This document shows positions 38,256-47,050 of a DNA stretch of 64,000 nucleotides, piece by piece. This DNA is from Salipiger pentaromativorans (GTDB lineage: Bacteria > Pseudomonadota > Alphaproteobacteria > Rhodobacterales > Rhodobacteraceae): NCBI RefSeq assembly GCF_024721115.1, contig NZ_JAMDHK010000001.1, forward strand, positions 124,001 to 188,000, given 5' to 3'. The number at the start of each line of letters is the position of its first letter. Position 1 is the first letter of the stretch. The notes beneath the pieces were generated by a model. The model searched no databases and was not told the origin of the DNA. It saw only the letters and a list, made by a program, of their open reading frames with translations. The translations under genes and the position numbers were made by a program.

Positions 38256-38830
38256 AACTGCGCAAGATCATCACGCAGGTCGAGGAGACCCGCTCGGAGA
38301 TGGGGCGGGCGGTGACGCCGCCCGCCCGCCGGGCGCTCGCGGCGGCGGTGATCGAGAACCCGTTTGCCGGGCGCTATGCAGAGGATCTGTCGGAGCTGAT
38401 CGACACCGGCGCCACGCTGGGCGATCTGCTGGGCCGCGAGGCGCTGGCGGCGCTCGGCTGCGGCGCGCAGGCGGTCGAGGGCTATGGCAAGGCCGCGCTG
38501 GTGGGCGAACTGGGCGAGCTGGAACATGCCGCCGCCCTGCTGCACCCCAGGCTCGGCGCGCCGCTGCGCGCGGTGCTAGGCGGCGGCAAGGCGCTGGTGC
38601 CCTCCTCCAAGGCCATCGGACGCGCGGGCGAGATTCTCGATATTCCGCTGGGGCACAAGGACGCCGCCTATGTGCGCAGCCATTTCGACGGCATGCGGCT
38701 GCGCCTGCCCGACGCCCCGCGCCCGCGCGAGATCGTGGTGGCGGTGGCGTTGCAGCAGACCGGCCGCCCGCTGCCCCGCGTCGGCGGGCTGCGACATGAC
38801 GAGGTCCTTGGCGAGGACGGGCTGCGATGA
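38252..38830 (+). CDS. DUF1185 'amino acid synthesis' family protein, copy 2
   Basis: 192-residue paralogue of the preceding protein, aligning along its full length: LRKIITQVEETRSEMG, AVIENPFAGRYAEDL, EGYGKAALVGE, LVPSSKAIG, HKDAAYVRSHFDG and PDAPRPRE. It starts with a GTG whose last bases form the stop of copy 1 (GTGA), so translation is coupled and equal amounts are expected. The shared EGYGK, SK and RSH residues are candidates for an active site at subunit interfaces. After it, 206 bp without a gene precede the transporter genes. Confidence 0.85.
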   Translation: MKLRKIITQVEETRSEMGRAVTPPARRALAAAVIENPFAGRYAEDLSELIDTGATLGDLLGREALAALGCGAQAVEGYGKAALVGELGELEHAAALLHPRLGAPLRAVLGGGKALVPSSKAIGRAGEILDIPLGHKDAAYVRSHFDGMRLRLPDAPRPREIVVAVALQQTGRPLPRVGGLRHDEVLGEDGLR

Positions 38831-39036
38831 CCGTCTGCGCGCCACCACAGGCCCTTGGCGCCGCTTCGCGCCGCGCCCGGCTTGCCTGGCCGGCGGCGAT
38901 CGCCCAAGCTCGGGGCGGACGCCCCGTCCCGACCCGCCGCCCGTCCGGCGCCCCTTTCAGAACCCGATACCCGGCACAAAGACCGGATCATCCCAGGGAG
39001 CCCCGAGGGCCCCGACCAACAGGAGAGTGATACGCG

Positions 39037-40245
39037 ATGAACCTGATGAGACGCACCGTGCTGGCCACGGCCGCCGCCCTGGCCCTGACCCCTGCCGCAG
39101 CTTTTGCGCAGGACACGATCAAGGTCGGCGAGATCAACCATTACAAACGGATGGCCGCCTTTGCCGAGCCCTACAGGAAGGGCATCGAACTGGCGCTGAG
39201 CGAGATCAACGCCGATGGCGGCGTGCTGGGCAAGGATCTGGAATTCATCTTCCGCGACGACCAGGGCGACCCCGCCGAGGCGGTGAAGATCGCCGAAGAA
39301 CTGATGACCCGCGACGGCGCGGTGATGTTCACCGGCTCGATCCTGTCCAACGTCGGGCTGGCGCTGTCGAGCTTCGCCAACGAGAAGAAATATCTCTACC
39401 TCGCCTCCGAGCCGCTGGCCGACACGCTGGTGTGGAAATCCGGCAACCCCTACACCTTCCGCCTGCGCGTCTCGACCTGGGTGCAGGCCGCCATGCTGGC
39501 CGAGGAGGCCGCCAAGACCGACGCGGTGACCTACGCCACCATCGCGCCGAACTACGCCTATGGCACCGATGCGGTCGAGGCGTTCAAGGCCAACCTCAAG
39601 ATGCTGAAGCCCGAGGTGGAATTCGTCGCCGAGCAATGGCCGGCGCTGTTCAAGATCGACGCGGGCGCCGAGGTGCAGGCCATCGAACGCGCCAAGCCCG
39701 ACGCGATCTACAACGTCACCTTCGGCACCGACCTTGCCAAATTCGTGCGCGAGGGCACCGACCGGGGGCTGTTCGACGGCCGTCCCGTCTACGGGCTGCT
39801 GACCGGCGAGCCGGAATATCTCGAACCGCTGGAGGACGAGGCGCCCGAGGGCTGGTTCGTCACCGGCTTCCCCTGGTACGGGTTCGAGGACGGCACACCG
39901 GGCAAGACCTTTGTCGATGCCTATGAGGCCTTTACCGGCGAGACGCCGAAGATCGGCTCGCTGGTGGGCTACATGACCGCGCAGAGCATCGCCGCCGCGA
40001 TTGCCAAGGCGGGCGCCACCGATACCGAGGCGCTGCGCATGGCCTTCGAGGGGCTCGAGGTCGAAAACACCCCCATCGGCACGCTGCATTACCGCGAGAT
40101 CGACAACCAGTCGACGCTGGGCGCCTGGACCGGCACCACGGCGGTGGTGGACGGCAAGGGCGTGATGGTCGATTGGACATATAACGACCCCGCGCCCTAC
40201 ACGCCCTCCGACGAGGACATCAAGGCGATGCGCCCCGCCGAGTGA
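39037..40245 (+). CDS. Branched-chain-amino-acid-type ABC substrate-binding protein
   Basis: 402-residue periplasmic binding protein of the LivJ/UrtA (HAAT) type. A signal peptide (1-22, ending AFAQ) precedes a two-lobed Peripla_BP_6 domain: KVGEINHYKRMAAFAEPYRKGIELAL, then FRDDQGDPAEAVKIAEEL and FTGSILSN. AGGAG lies upstream of ATG 39037. Family ligands range from amino acids and urea to aromatic and heterocyclic acids. Its place after the reductase/DUF1185 genes suggests it captures the substrate or a precursor of this pathway. A 13-bp hairpin follows the stop, likely keeping its mRNA level high. Confidence 0.9.
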   Translation: MNLMRRTVLATAAALALTPAAAFAQDTIKVGEINHYKRMAAFAEPYRKGIELALSEINADGGVLGKDLEFIFRDDQGDPAEAVKIAEELMTRDGAVMFTGSILSNVGLALSSFANEKKYLYLASEPLADTLVWKSGNPYTFRLRVSTWVQAAMLAEEAAKTDAVTYATIAPNYAYGTDAVEAFKANLKMLKPEVEFVAEQWPALFKIDAGAEVQAIERAKPDAIYNVTFGTDLAKFVREGTDRGLFDGRPVYGLLTGEPEYLEPLEDEAPEGWFVTGFPWYGFEDGTPGKTFVDAYEAFTGETPKIGSLVGYMTAQSIAAAIAKAGATDTEALRMAFEGLEVENTPIGTLHYREIDNQSTLGAWTGTTAVVDGKGVMVDWTYNDPAPYTPSDEDIKAMRPAE

Positions 40246-40254
40246 CACGCTTCG

Positions 40255-40290
40255 CCTCGCAGGGGGGACGGCTACCGCCCCCCTGCGAGG
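40255..40290 (+). promoter_or_regulatory. Intercistronic mRNA hairpin after the binding-protein gene
   Basis: Thirteen-base-pair stem CCTCGCAGGGGGG / CCCCCCTGCGAGG with an inner CGG/CCG extension and no T-run. Such structures between a binding-protein gene and its permeases usually protect the upstream mRNA rather than stop transcription. Confidence 0.6.
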
Positions 40291-40348
40291 AAAGCCCGCA
40301 AGGGCTTGACGAGCACCGCCCCACCGCGCCTGCACGAAAGTCCCTCCC

Positions 40349-42205
40349 ATGGCCTTCTTCTTCGCCCAGTTCCTCACCGGGCTTGCCAATGCCGCCGCGC
40401 TGTTCCTCGTGGCCTCCGGCCTGTCGCTGATCTTCGGCGTTACCCGGATCGTGAATTTCGCGCATGGCTCCTTTTACATGCTCGGCGCCTTCATCGGCAT
40501 CGTGCTGATGGATCTGCTGCCCGGCCATGTCGACTTCTGGGGCGCGATCCTGCTCACCGGCCTTGCGGTGGGGCTCATCGGCGCCGTGGTCGAGATGGTG
40601 GTGCTGCGCCCGATCTACCGCGCGCCGGAGCTCTTCCAGCTTGTCGCCACCTTCGGGGTGATCCTCGTCATCCAGGATCTGGCGCTGATGATCTGGGGCG
40701 CCGAAGACCGGCTCGGCCCCCGCGCCCCCGGCCTGCGCGGCGTCTGGCGGATCTTCGGCGAGCCGGTGCCGAAATACGACATCGTGCTCATCGCCATCAC
40801 CCCCTTCATCCTCTTCGCGCTCTGGTATCTCATCGCCCGCACAAGGCTGGGCGTGCTGGTGCGCGCCGCCACGCAGGACCGCGAGATGGTCGGCGCGCTC
40901 GGCGTCAACCAGGCCTGGCTCTTCACCGGGGTCTTTGCGCTCGGCTCGGCGCTGGCGGGGCTCGGCGGCGCGCTGCAACTGCCCAAGGGCGGCGCCGATC
41001 TGCTGATGGATTTCAACATCATCGGCGCGGTCTTCGTCGTGGTCGTCATCGGCGGCATGGGCTCCCTGCCCGGCGCCTTCATCGCCTCGGTGCTGATTTC
41101 GGTGCTGAACGTCTTCGGCGTGACCTACCTGCCGCAATCGACGCTGGTGCTGATGTATGTGGTCATGGCCGTGGTGCTGATCGTGCGCCCCTACGGCCTT
41201 CTGGGCCGCGAGGAGGTCGCGGGCGAACACGGTCAGGTCGGCGCGCCGGAAACCCCGATCCGCCCCTACGGCCCCAAGGGCATGGCGCTGGTCGCCGCCC
41301 TGCTCACCCTTCTGGCGCTGCTGCCCGCCTTTGCCGAGCCCTTCGTGCTGACGCTGGTGGTCGATATGGTGGTCTTTGCGCTGTTCGCCGCCAGCCTGCA
41401 TTTCATCCTCGGCTCCGGCGGGCTGGTCAGCTTTGGCCATGCGGCGTTTTTCGGTGGCGGCGCCTATGCGGCGGCGCTGCTGGTCTATCACACCGGCACG
41501 CCGATGGAGCTGGCCTTTCTCTTCGCGCCGCTCGCCGCCGGGCTGCTGGCGCTGGGGATCGGCTGGTTCTGCATCCGCCTCACAGGCGTCTATTTCGCCA
41601 TGCTGACCTTGGCCTTCTCGCAGCTCGTCTGGAGCCTCGCCTTCCAGTGGCGCTCGGTCACGCGCGGCGATGACGGGCTGGTCAATATCTGGCCCGCCGA
41701 CTGGCTGAACGGCAGCGTACCCTATTACTATTTCGCGCTGGCCTTTGGCGTCGGCGGCATCCTTTTCCTGCGCCATGTCATTCACGCGCCCTTCGGCTAC
41801 GCCCTGCGCGCCGGGCGCGACAGCCCGCGCCAGGCCGAGGCCACCGGCATCGACGTGAAGCGCGTGCAATTTGTGGCCTTCGCGCTGGCGGGCGCCATGG
41901 CGGGGCTCGCGGGCGGGATCTTTGTCTTCTCCAAGGGCTCGGTCTTCCCGACGGAGCTGGAGATCGCCAAGAGCTTCGACGCGCTGATCGTGGTCTTTCT
42001 CGGCGGGGTGAAGACGCTGGCGGGGGGCGTCGTGGGCGCCAGCTTCATGACCGTGGTCGAGGACTGGCTGGTGCGGCTGGAATACTGGCGCCTGCTGCTG
42101 GGGCTGGTGATCATCGCGGTGGTGATCGTGATGCCCGAAGGCATCGTCGGCACCCTGCGCACGCTCTGGCGGCGCATCCGCCACAGCGATGAGGAGGCGG
42201 TCTGA
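40349..42205 (+). CDS. Fused branched-chain-type ABC permease (LivH-LivM)
   Basis: 618-residue membrane protein joining the two permeases of a HAAT importer. Residues about 1-290 form a LivH-like half ending near VLIVRPYGLLG. Residues about 310-600 form a LivM-like half (GSGGLVSFGHAAFFGGGAYAAALL, then RAGRDSPRQAEATGID as the coupling loop to the ATPases). A polar linker (EEVAGEHGQVGAPETPIRPYG) separates them. In most genomes these are two genes. The stop overlaps the next start by one base (TGATG). The transported ligand is unknown. Confidence 0.9.
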   Translation: MAFFFAQFLTGLANAAALFLVASGLSLIFGVTRIVNFAHGSFYMLGAFIGIVLMDLLPGHVDFWGAILLTGLAVGLIGAVVEMVVLRPIYRAPELFQLVATFGVILVIQDLALMIWGAEDRLGPRAPGLRGVWRIFGEPVPKYDIVLIAITPFILFALWYLIARTRLGVLVRAATQDREMVGALGVNQAWLFTGVFALGSALAGLGGALQLPKGGADLLMDFNIIGAVFVVVVIGGMGSLPGAFIASVLISVLNVFGVTYLPQSTLVLMYVVMAVVLIVRPYGLLGREEVAGEHGQVGAPETPIRPYGPKGMALVAALLTLLALLPAFAEPFVLTLVVDMVVFALFAASLHFILGSGGLVSFGHAAFFGGGAYAAALLVYHTGTPMELAFLFAPLAAGLLALGIGWFCIRLTGVYFAMLTLAFSQLVWSLAFQWRSVTRGDDGLVNIWPADWLNGSVPYYYFALAFGVGGILFLRHVIHAPFGYALRAGRDSPRQAEATGIDVKRVQFVAFALAGAMAGLAGGIFVFSKGSVFPTELEIAKSFDALIVVFLGGVKTLAGGVVGASFMTVVEDWLVRLEYWRLLLGLVIIAVVIVMPEGIVGTLRTLWRRIRHSDEEAV

Positions 42206-42975
42206 TGTCCGAGATCCTGCGTGTCGAAAACCTCAGAAAGAGCTATGACGGCTTTCTCGCTGTCAACGGCGTGTCCTTCGCGGTGGCGAAGGGCGAGCTG
42301 AAGGCGCTGATCGGCCCCAACGGGGCGGGCAAATCCACCTGCTTCAACATGCTCATGGGGCAGCTCAAACCCAGCGCCGGCGAGGTCTATCTCGACGGCC
42401 AGCGCATCACCGGCAAGCGTCCGCGCGAAATCTGGCGGCGCGGCGTCGGGCGCACCTTCCAGATCACCGGCACCTATCAATCGATGAGCGTGATCGAGAA
42501 TGTGCAGATGGCGCTGATGAGCCACCACAAGCGGATCTTTTCCATCGCGCCCCGCGCCTGGAAGCTCTACCGCGACGAGGCGTTCGAGTTTCTCGACACC
42601 GTGTCCATGGCCGATCAAGCCGACCGGCCCTGTTCGGTGCTGGCCTATGGCGATCTCAAGCGGCTGGAGCTGGCGATTGCACTCTGCCACCGCCCGCGCC
42701 TCTTGCTCATGGACGAGCCCACGGCGGGCATGGCGCCCTCGGCGCGGATCGAACTCATGCAGCTGGTGGCCGACATCGTGCGGGATCAGGGCGTTTCGGT
42801 GCTCTTTACCGAGCATGACATGGACGTGGTCTTTGCCCATGCCCATCACATCATGGTGCTGAACCGGGGCGAGCTGATCGCCGACGGCTCCGCGACCGAG
42901 GTGCGCAACAACCCGCAGGTGCAAGAGGTCTATCTGGGCGGCGGCACGCTCTTCAAGGAGGACGCAAATGCTTAG
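42205..42975 (+). CDS. ABC transporter ATPase, LivG-type
   Basis: 256-residue ATP-binding subunit. Walker A is GPNGAGKST, Walker B LLLMDEPTAGMAP, and the H-loop FTEHDMD. The signature reads LAYGDLKRLELA instead of LSGGQ, normal for LivG-type ATPases. The C-terminal VQEVYLGGG tail is typical of the family. It overlaps LivF by 8 bp and works with it as a heterodimer under the fused permease. Confidence 0.92.
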   Translation: MSEILRVENLRKSYDGFLAVNGVSFAVAKGELKALIGPNGAGKSTCFNMLMGQLKPSAGEVYLDGQRITGKRPREIWRRGVGRTFQITGTYQSMSVIENVQMALMSHHKRIFSIAPRAWKLYRDEAFEFLDTVSMADQADRPCSVLAYGDLKRLELAIALCHRPRLLLMDEPTAGMAPSARIELMQLVADIVRDQGVSVLFTEHDMDVVFAHAHHIMVLNRGELIADGSATEVRNNPQVQEVYLGGGTLFKEDANA

Positions 42976-43669
42976 CGTCGAGCGCATCCACAGCTATTAC
43001 GGCAAGGCGCATATCCTCAACGACCTGTCCTTCGAGGTGCGGCGCGGCGAGGTGGTGGCGCTGCTGGGCCGCAACGGCGCCGGCAAATCCACCACGATGA
43101 AATCGGTGATGCAGCTGGTGCGCCCGCGTCAGGGACAGGTGACGTTTCAGGGCCGTGAGCTGGTGGGCGAGCCCGCCTTCCGCGTCGCCAAATGCGGCAT
43201 CGGCTACGTGCCCGAGGACCGGCGCATCTTCACCGATCTGACGGTACTTGAGAACCTTGAGGTGGGCCGCCAGCCAAAGCGCGAGGACGCGCCGTTCTGG
43301 ACGCAGGAGCAGCTCTTCGAGATCTTCCCCAACCTTTTCGAGCGCCGCGCCAACCGGGGCAAGCACATGTCGGGCGGCGAGCAGCAGATGCTGACCATCG
43401 CGCGCACGCTGATGGGCAACCCGGCGCTGCTGCTGCTCGACGAGCCTTCGGAGGGCATCGCGCCGGTGATCGTCGAGCAGATGGCCGAGACCATCAAGAC
43501 GCTGAAGGCCGAGGGGCTGACGGTGATGATCTCGGAGCAGAACCTGCATTTCGCCCGCGCCGTGGCGGATCGCGCGATCATCATCGAGGGCGGGGAAAAG
43601 AAATTCGACGGCAGCTTTGCCGAGCTGGAGGCACACCCCGAAATCCGCGACGCCTATCTTTCGGTCTGA
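42968..43669 (+). CDS. ABC transporter ATPase, LivF-type
   Basis: 233-residue partner ATPase. Walker A GRNGAGKST, signature MSGGEQQMLTIAR, Walker B LLLLDEPSEGIAP, and the final DAYLSV end typical of LivF. It starts inside the last codons of the LivG-type gene. It completes the importer: one binding protein, one fused permease chain, two ATPases. The MarR-type regulator follows after 185 bp. Confidence 0.92.
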   Translation: MLSVERIHSYYGKAHILNDLSFEVRRGEVVALLGRNGAGKSTTMKSVMQLVRPRQGQVTFQGRELVGEPAFRVAKCGIGYVPEDRRIFTDLTVLENLEVGRQPKREDAPFWTQEQLFEIFPNLFERRANRGKHMSGGEQQMLTIARTLMGNPALLLLDEPSEGIAPVIVEQMAETIKTLKAEGLTVMISEQNLHFARAVADRAIIIEGGEKKFDGSFAELEAHPEIRDAYLSV

Positions 43670-43854
43670 GGCGGGTCTGGCGCCCCCTATGAGATCGAGG
43701 AGCGCGTCGCATTCGACCGCAAGGAGAGCCAGGCACACCCCCCGCAAGGAATCGCCCACAACGCATGCGGCCTTCGTCGCTAACACGCCGCTGCGGCATT
43801 GCCCTCGGACGACATTAACGCTAGGGCAACCCACCGAACAGGAGACCGTAGCCC

Positions 43855-44301
43855 TTGAACGATTTCCCCAAAGCCCGCACCAGCGCCGAGCACGGCTATC
43901 TGCTGGACGAACAGATCGGATTTCTGCTGCGCAAGGCCTATCAGCGCAACTCCACCATCTTTGCCGAGACGGTGCCGGGCAAGCTGACGCCGACGCAGTT
44001 CTCGGTGATGCACCGGCTGGCCGAGGACGGACCGATGTCTCAGAACCGGCTGGGCCGTTCGGTGGCGATGGACGGCGCGACCACCAAGGGTGTGGTCGAC
44101 CGGCTGATCGCGCGTGGGCTGCTGCGCACCGCCCCCGACCCCGATGATCGCCGGCGCCATCTGGTCTCGCTGACGGCGCAGGGCGTGGCGCTGATCGACG
44201 AGGCGGTGGAGGCGGCGATCGAGGTCAGCGCCGAAACCCTGGCCCCGCTGCGCGAACGCGAGCGCGAGACGCTGCTGCGGCTTTTGAAGAAGCTGGGGTA
44301 A
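43855..44301 (+). CDS. MarR-family transcriptional regulator
   Basis: 148-residue winged-helix regulator. The wHTH core spans about residues 35-105: LTPTQFSVMHRLAEDGPMSQNRLGRSV, recognition helix GATTKGVVDRLIARGLL, and the wing DPDDRRRHLVSLT. It probably works as a dimer on a 16-20-bp palindrome, and the two TTCGTATRCAAACGAA sites in the cluster's divergent promoter fit that size. The start appears to be TTG at 43855 with AGGAG about 11 bases upstream. The 185-bp gap before it contains no copy of the palindrome, so self-regulation through that motif is not evident. Ligand is likely a pathway compound (inference). Confidence 0.85.
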   Translation: MNDFPKARTSAEHGYLLDEQIGFLLRKAYQRNSTIFAETVPGKLTPTQFSVMHRLAEDGPMSQNRLGRSVAMDGATTKGVVDRLIARGLLRTAPDPDDRRRHLVSLTAQGVALIDEAVEAAIEVSAETLAPLRERERETLLRLLKKLG

Positions 44302-44701
44302 CGCGCTGTTTGCAGGTCGGACAGAACAGGGTGTCTGTCGGTCCGCCCCGATAAATGCGCCGCACATCCTGCAACGGTCGCACAGGGCGCCTCTGCGTGG
44401 ACGACGGCAGGGCTGGCTCTGAAGGGGGGAGCTCCAGGTTGAAAGGAGTGCCCGCAGGGGCCTAAACCGGCGCGAAGGCCCGCAGATGACAACACCGCCA
44501 GGGCTGCCGTATCGCCCGCTCCCGGCATTGAGGCGGAAGGTGCGCCTGCTCTGCGTGACGAGTGGGCCGCATCCCGTTTCCTGAGTAGAAACCGCCCTTG
44601 GGCACACGCGGCCCGGCCCGCAGGTCCTATCTTCGGGTCCTGACGCTGCCCAACACCTCCCCCGCGTGATCGACAGCGTGCCGTGGATTTTGCGACGGAC
44701 C
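44302..44701. other. 400-bp gap without a recognised gene
   Basis: Between the MarR gene and the convergent orphan secreted-protein gene. Open frames here are short and unrecognised. A small inverted repeat (GACAGAACAGGGTGTCTGTC, about 44321-44340) is the only structure seen. Confidence 0.6.
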
Positions 44702-45976
44702 TCAGAGGTCCGGCGCGACCTTTCGCGACGACTTCTGAAGGCTGAGATTCTCCGCGATCTCCTTTTCCAGCGTCTTCTTCCGCTCTCCCCAGATGTCCGT
44801 GCGAACCGGATCGTAGGCATACATCGAGGCGGTCATGGTCTTGAGCAGCCCTTCATCGCTCGGATGGATGTGGTAGCGGATCGAATAGCTGCATGCAGCG
44901 GCCACGCGCAGCTTCATCACCTGAACCGCATCCACAACCCTCACGGGCTGGCCCTCCATGATTTCCTGTAAAGTGGTCTTGAGCTCCTTCTGCTCGAGCA
45001 GGACATAGCGGGAATCCGTCCGATCGGAATCGAACCGCGACTGGCAGGTGCTGCCGGCCTGACTGTCGAGGAGCTGGCCCTGAGCGTTGAAATGCCACTC
45101 ATAGACGGATCCGGCCCCGGAACGGCGCGTGATGGTCGGCGTCCCGTAGGTGGAACCCAAAGCCTCCTGGACCGCCTCATATCTTGGCGCTTCATCTGCC
45201 AAAGGCTCCTGGCGACGCAGCACGGCAACGACGCGGCCATTGACGCCATAGACCCCCAAGTGATCGAGAGAGACGGAACCGGCCGTATCGGGCAGATCGC
45301 GCGGCTCGGTCAGCTGAACATAGGTCGCGCCCTCGAAATAATTGGTTTTCCGGAAACCCATCATGCCAATAGAGGTTTCCGAAAATCTGGAAAGCCGACC
45401 GCGATCCCGGAACACGCTGTACCCGTCGACATCGGCGGCCGTGGTCGGCATGGGCTGACCGAGCGTGACCCCCTTGATGGTCGCGACGGACGGCACCGTC
45501 TCGATCCAGCCGGCCCCCATGTTCCCCGACAGGAAGGGTAGCGTGACCGGCTTCTGCATCGTGTCGATATTGAAGGTCAGGCTTTTGTCATCGTTCCGGA
45601 CGGCCTCGAACTTGCCGGTCTCGCAGGTGCCCCTGCCTTGTTCCGAGACATAGGTTTCCGCCGTCTCCGGATCGACCACCTGCGTGCACTTCCACATCGT
45701 GCCATTGATGTCGACCTGAACCCCCTCCTGCGTCACCGAAACGAGGAAATCGGCATATCCCATTCCGATGGACAGTTTGGCGCCATATTCGCCCTCAGCC
45801 GTTTCGATGATGGACTGAAGGGATTGCGCCTCTAGCGCGGCAGGTGGGTTTTCATCCTGCTGCTTCTCGGTCTGACGCTCCTCAGTCGTTGTGATGAAGG
45901 GCTTAAAGGCTTGCGCCTGAGCATTCGAAGCGGCGGCTGCGAACAGGAGAAAAGCGGTGGTCTTCAAGTATTGCAT
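44702..45976 (-). CDS. Orphan secreted protein, lower-GC
   Basis: 424-residue protein not recognised as a known family. A signal peptide (1-22, ending NAQAQ) is followed by a mature protein with a Gln/Glu-rich stretch (about 32-50), a beta-rich middle, and five well-spaced cysteines. Two Cys (in MWKCTQ and RGTCETG) are close enough for a disulfide. The basic C-terminal region (ERKKTLEKEIAENL) is helical. AGGG lies 5 bases before ATG 45976. Codon choice is visibly more AT-rich than in neighbours and no operon partner exists, suggesting recent acquisition. Function unknown; a periplasmic location is inferred. Confidence 0.75.
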   Translation of the reverse strand: MQYLKTTAFLLFAAAASNAQAQAFKPFITTTEERQTEKQQDENPPAALEAQSLQSIIETAEGEYGAKLSIGMGYADFLVSVTQEGVQVDINGTMWKCTQVVDPETAETYVSEQGRGTCETGKFEAVRNDDKSLTFNIDTMQKPVTLPFLSGNMGAGWIETVPSVATIKGVTLGQPMPTTAADVDGYSVFRDRGRLSRFSETSIGMMGFRKTNYFEGATYVQLTEPRDLPDTAGSVSLDHLGVYGVNGRVVAVLRRQEPLADEAPRYEAVQEALGSTYGTPTITRRSGAGSVYEWHFNAQGQLLDSQAGSTCQSRFDSDRTDSRYVLLEQKELKTTLQEIMEGQPVRVVDAVQVMKLRVAAACSYSIRYHIHPSDEGLLKTMTASMYAYDPVRTDIWGERKKTLEKEIAENLSLQKSSRKVAPDL

Positions 45977-46319
45977 GGGAACCCTAGACACTTTCTGAGC
46001 ATGCATTCGTCAATGATTATTGAATGCTATCAAACCGCTTTGATGGCCACCACCTCTTTGAACCGATGAGTTCAGATTTTGCGGCGTCCGGCAAACGCAA
46101 TGCCTGGATCGTCGCCAACGCGCGCCTCGATCCCGGACAGGAGCCCATCAGAGCGGGCCTCTCCGGCTCCCCTGGTAACGCCTGTGCCGCATGGGCCGCG
46201 CGTCGGGGATCGCCACGACCACATTCTTGGCCCTAGACACAATGATAGGCGGGCGGGCATCGAATGCGCAGGGCGCCGAACGGGGCCCGCCCCCTAACCG
46301 GCCATGCGTCTGCGGCACC
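45977..46319. other. 343-bp gap without a recognised gene
   Basis: Between the orphan secreted gene and the isochorismatase-like gene. It contains an imperfect inverted repeat, CATTCGTCAAT...ATTGAATG (46004-46026), in the orphan's promoter region. Short open frames occur but none resembles a known protein. Confidence 0.55.
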
Positions 46320-46988
46320 TCACCCCAGAAACCCCCGCACCTCGGCGCTGCTCGCCACATGGCAATAAATCATATTGATGATCCGCAGCTCCGCCTCGTG
46401 CAGCTCCATCGTCGCTGCCGCGCAGCAATCCTCGACCACCACCACGCCAAAGCTCTCGTCCGCCAGCGAGCGCACCGTGGAGGAAATGCACTGGTCGGTG
46501 AAAATCCCCGCCACGATCACATCGCGGATGCCCATATTGTGCAGGATCATCCGCAGATTGGTGCCGGTCAGCGCCGAATCCGTGGTCTTCGTCACCACAA
46601 TCTCGTCGCCCACCGGGCCGACCGTATCGACGATCTGGCTGTCCGGGCGGTCCTTGGGCAGCAGCAGATAGTTGAAACCCGGCTTCTTCTGCGACAGCGA
46701 CCGGTCGCGCCCGTCCTCTTTCTGGCAGGCGATGCGCGCATGGATCACCTCGATGCCATTCGCCCGCGCCCAAGCCTGCAGCGCCGCCGTGTTCGGGATC
46801 ACCGTGCCCTGCATCCGCTCGAAGAACGGCGCCCAGCGCGCGGCCTCTGCCGGGTCGTCCGGCAGCTCCAGATAGGTGTTCTGGATGTCGATCACCAGAA
46901 GCGCCGTCTTCGGCGCCTCCAGAACGATGTCCTCGGGCTCTTCGGCGGTCTCGTAGTAAAACGAGCGCCAGGCGGTCTTCCAGCTCAT
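46320..46988 (-). CDS. Isochorismatase-like cysteine hydrolase
   Basis: 222-residue cytosolic hydrolase of the isochorismatase-like superfamily. The full amidase-type catalytic triad is present: Asp34 in LLVIDIQN, Lys134 in VTKTTDSA, and Cys167 in TDQCISST. A cis-peptide segment precedes the Cys as usual. Members with Cys hydrolyse amides such as N-carbamoyl compounds, biuret, nicotinamide or peroxyureidoacrylate; true isochorismatases lack it. It is the last gene of the leftward transporter operon, 62 bp after the dehydrogenase gene, so an amide release step in that pathway is likely. Substrate not determined. Confidence 0.9.
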   Translation of the reverse strand: MSWKTAWRSFYYETAEEPEDIVLEAPKTALLVIDIQNTYLELPDDPAEAARWAPFFERMQGTVIPNTAALQAWARANGIEVIHARIACQKEDGRDRSLSQKKPGFNYLLLPKDRPDSQIVDTVGPVGDEIVVTKTTDSALTGTNLRMILHNMGIRDVIVAGIFTDQCISSTVRSLADESFGVVVVEDCCAAATMELHEAELRIINMIYCHVASSAEVRGFLG

Positions 46989-47050
46989 GCGATCTTCCTT
47001 TCCGTCTCCCGCGCACGCCCGATGCCAGACCCGGCGCGCACGGGCGCTGC

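Noticed and set aside
40220-42184. 654-residue reverse open frame over the fused permease
   Set aside because: His/Gln/Glu-rich antisense product of a hydrophobic permease gene; no family match recognised.
44302-44701. Short frames in the gap after the MarR gene as genes
   Set aside because: No ribosome-binding site, no family resemblance, and biased composition.
46024-46297. Short forward and reverse frames upstream of the isochorismatase-like gene
   Set aside because: Under 75 residues, overlapping each other, with no recognisable protein features.
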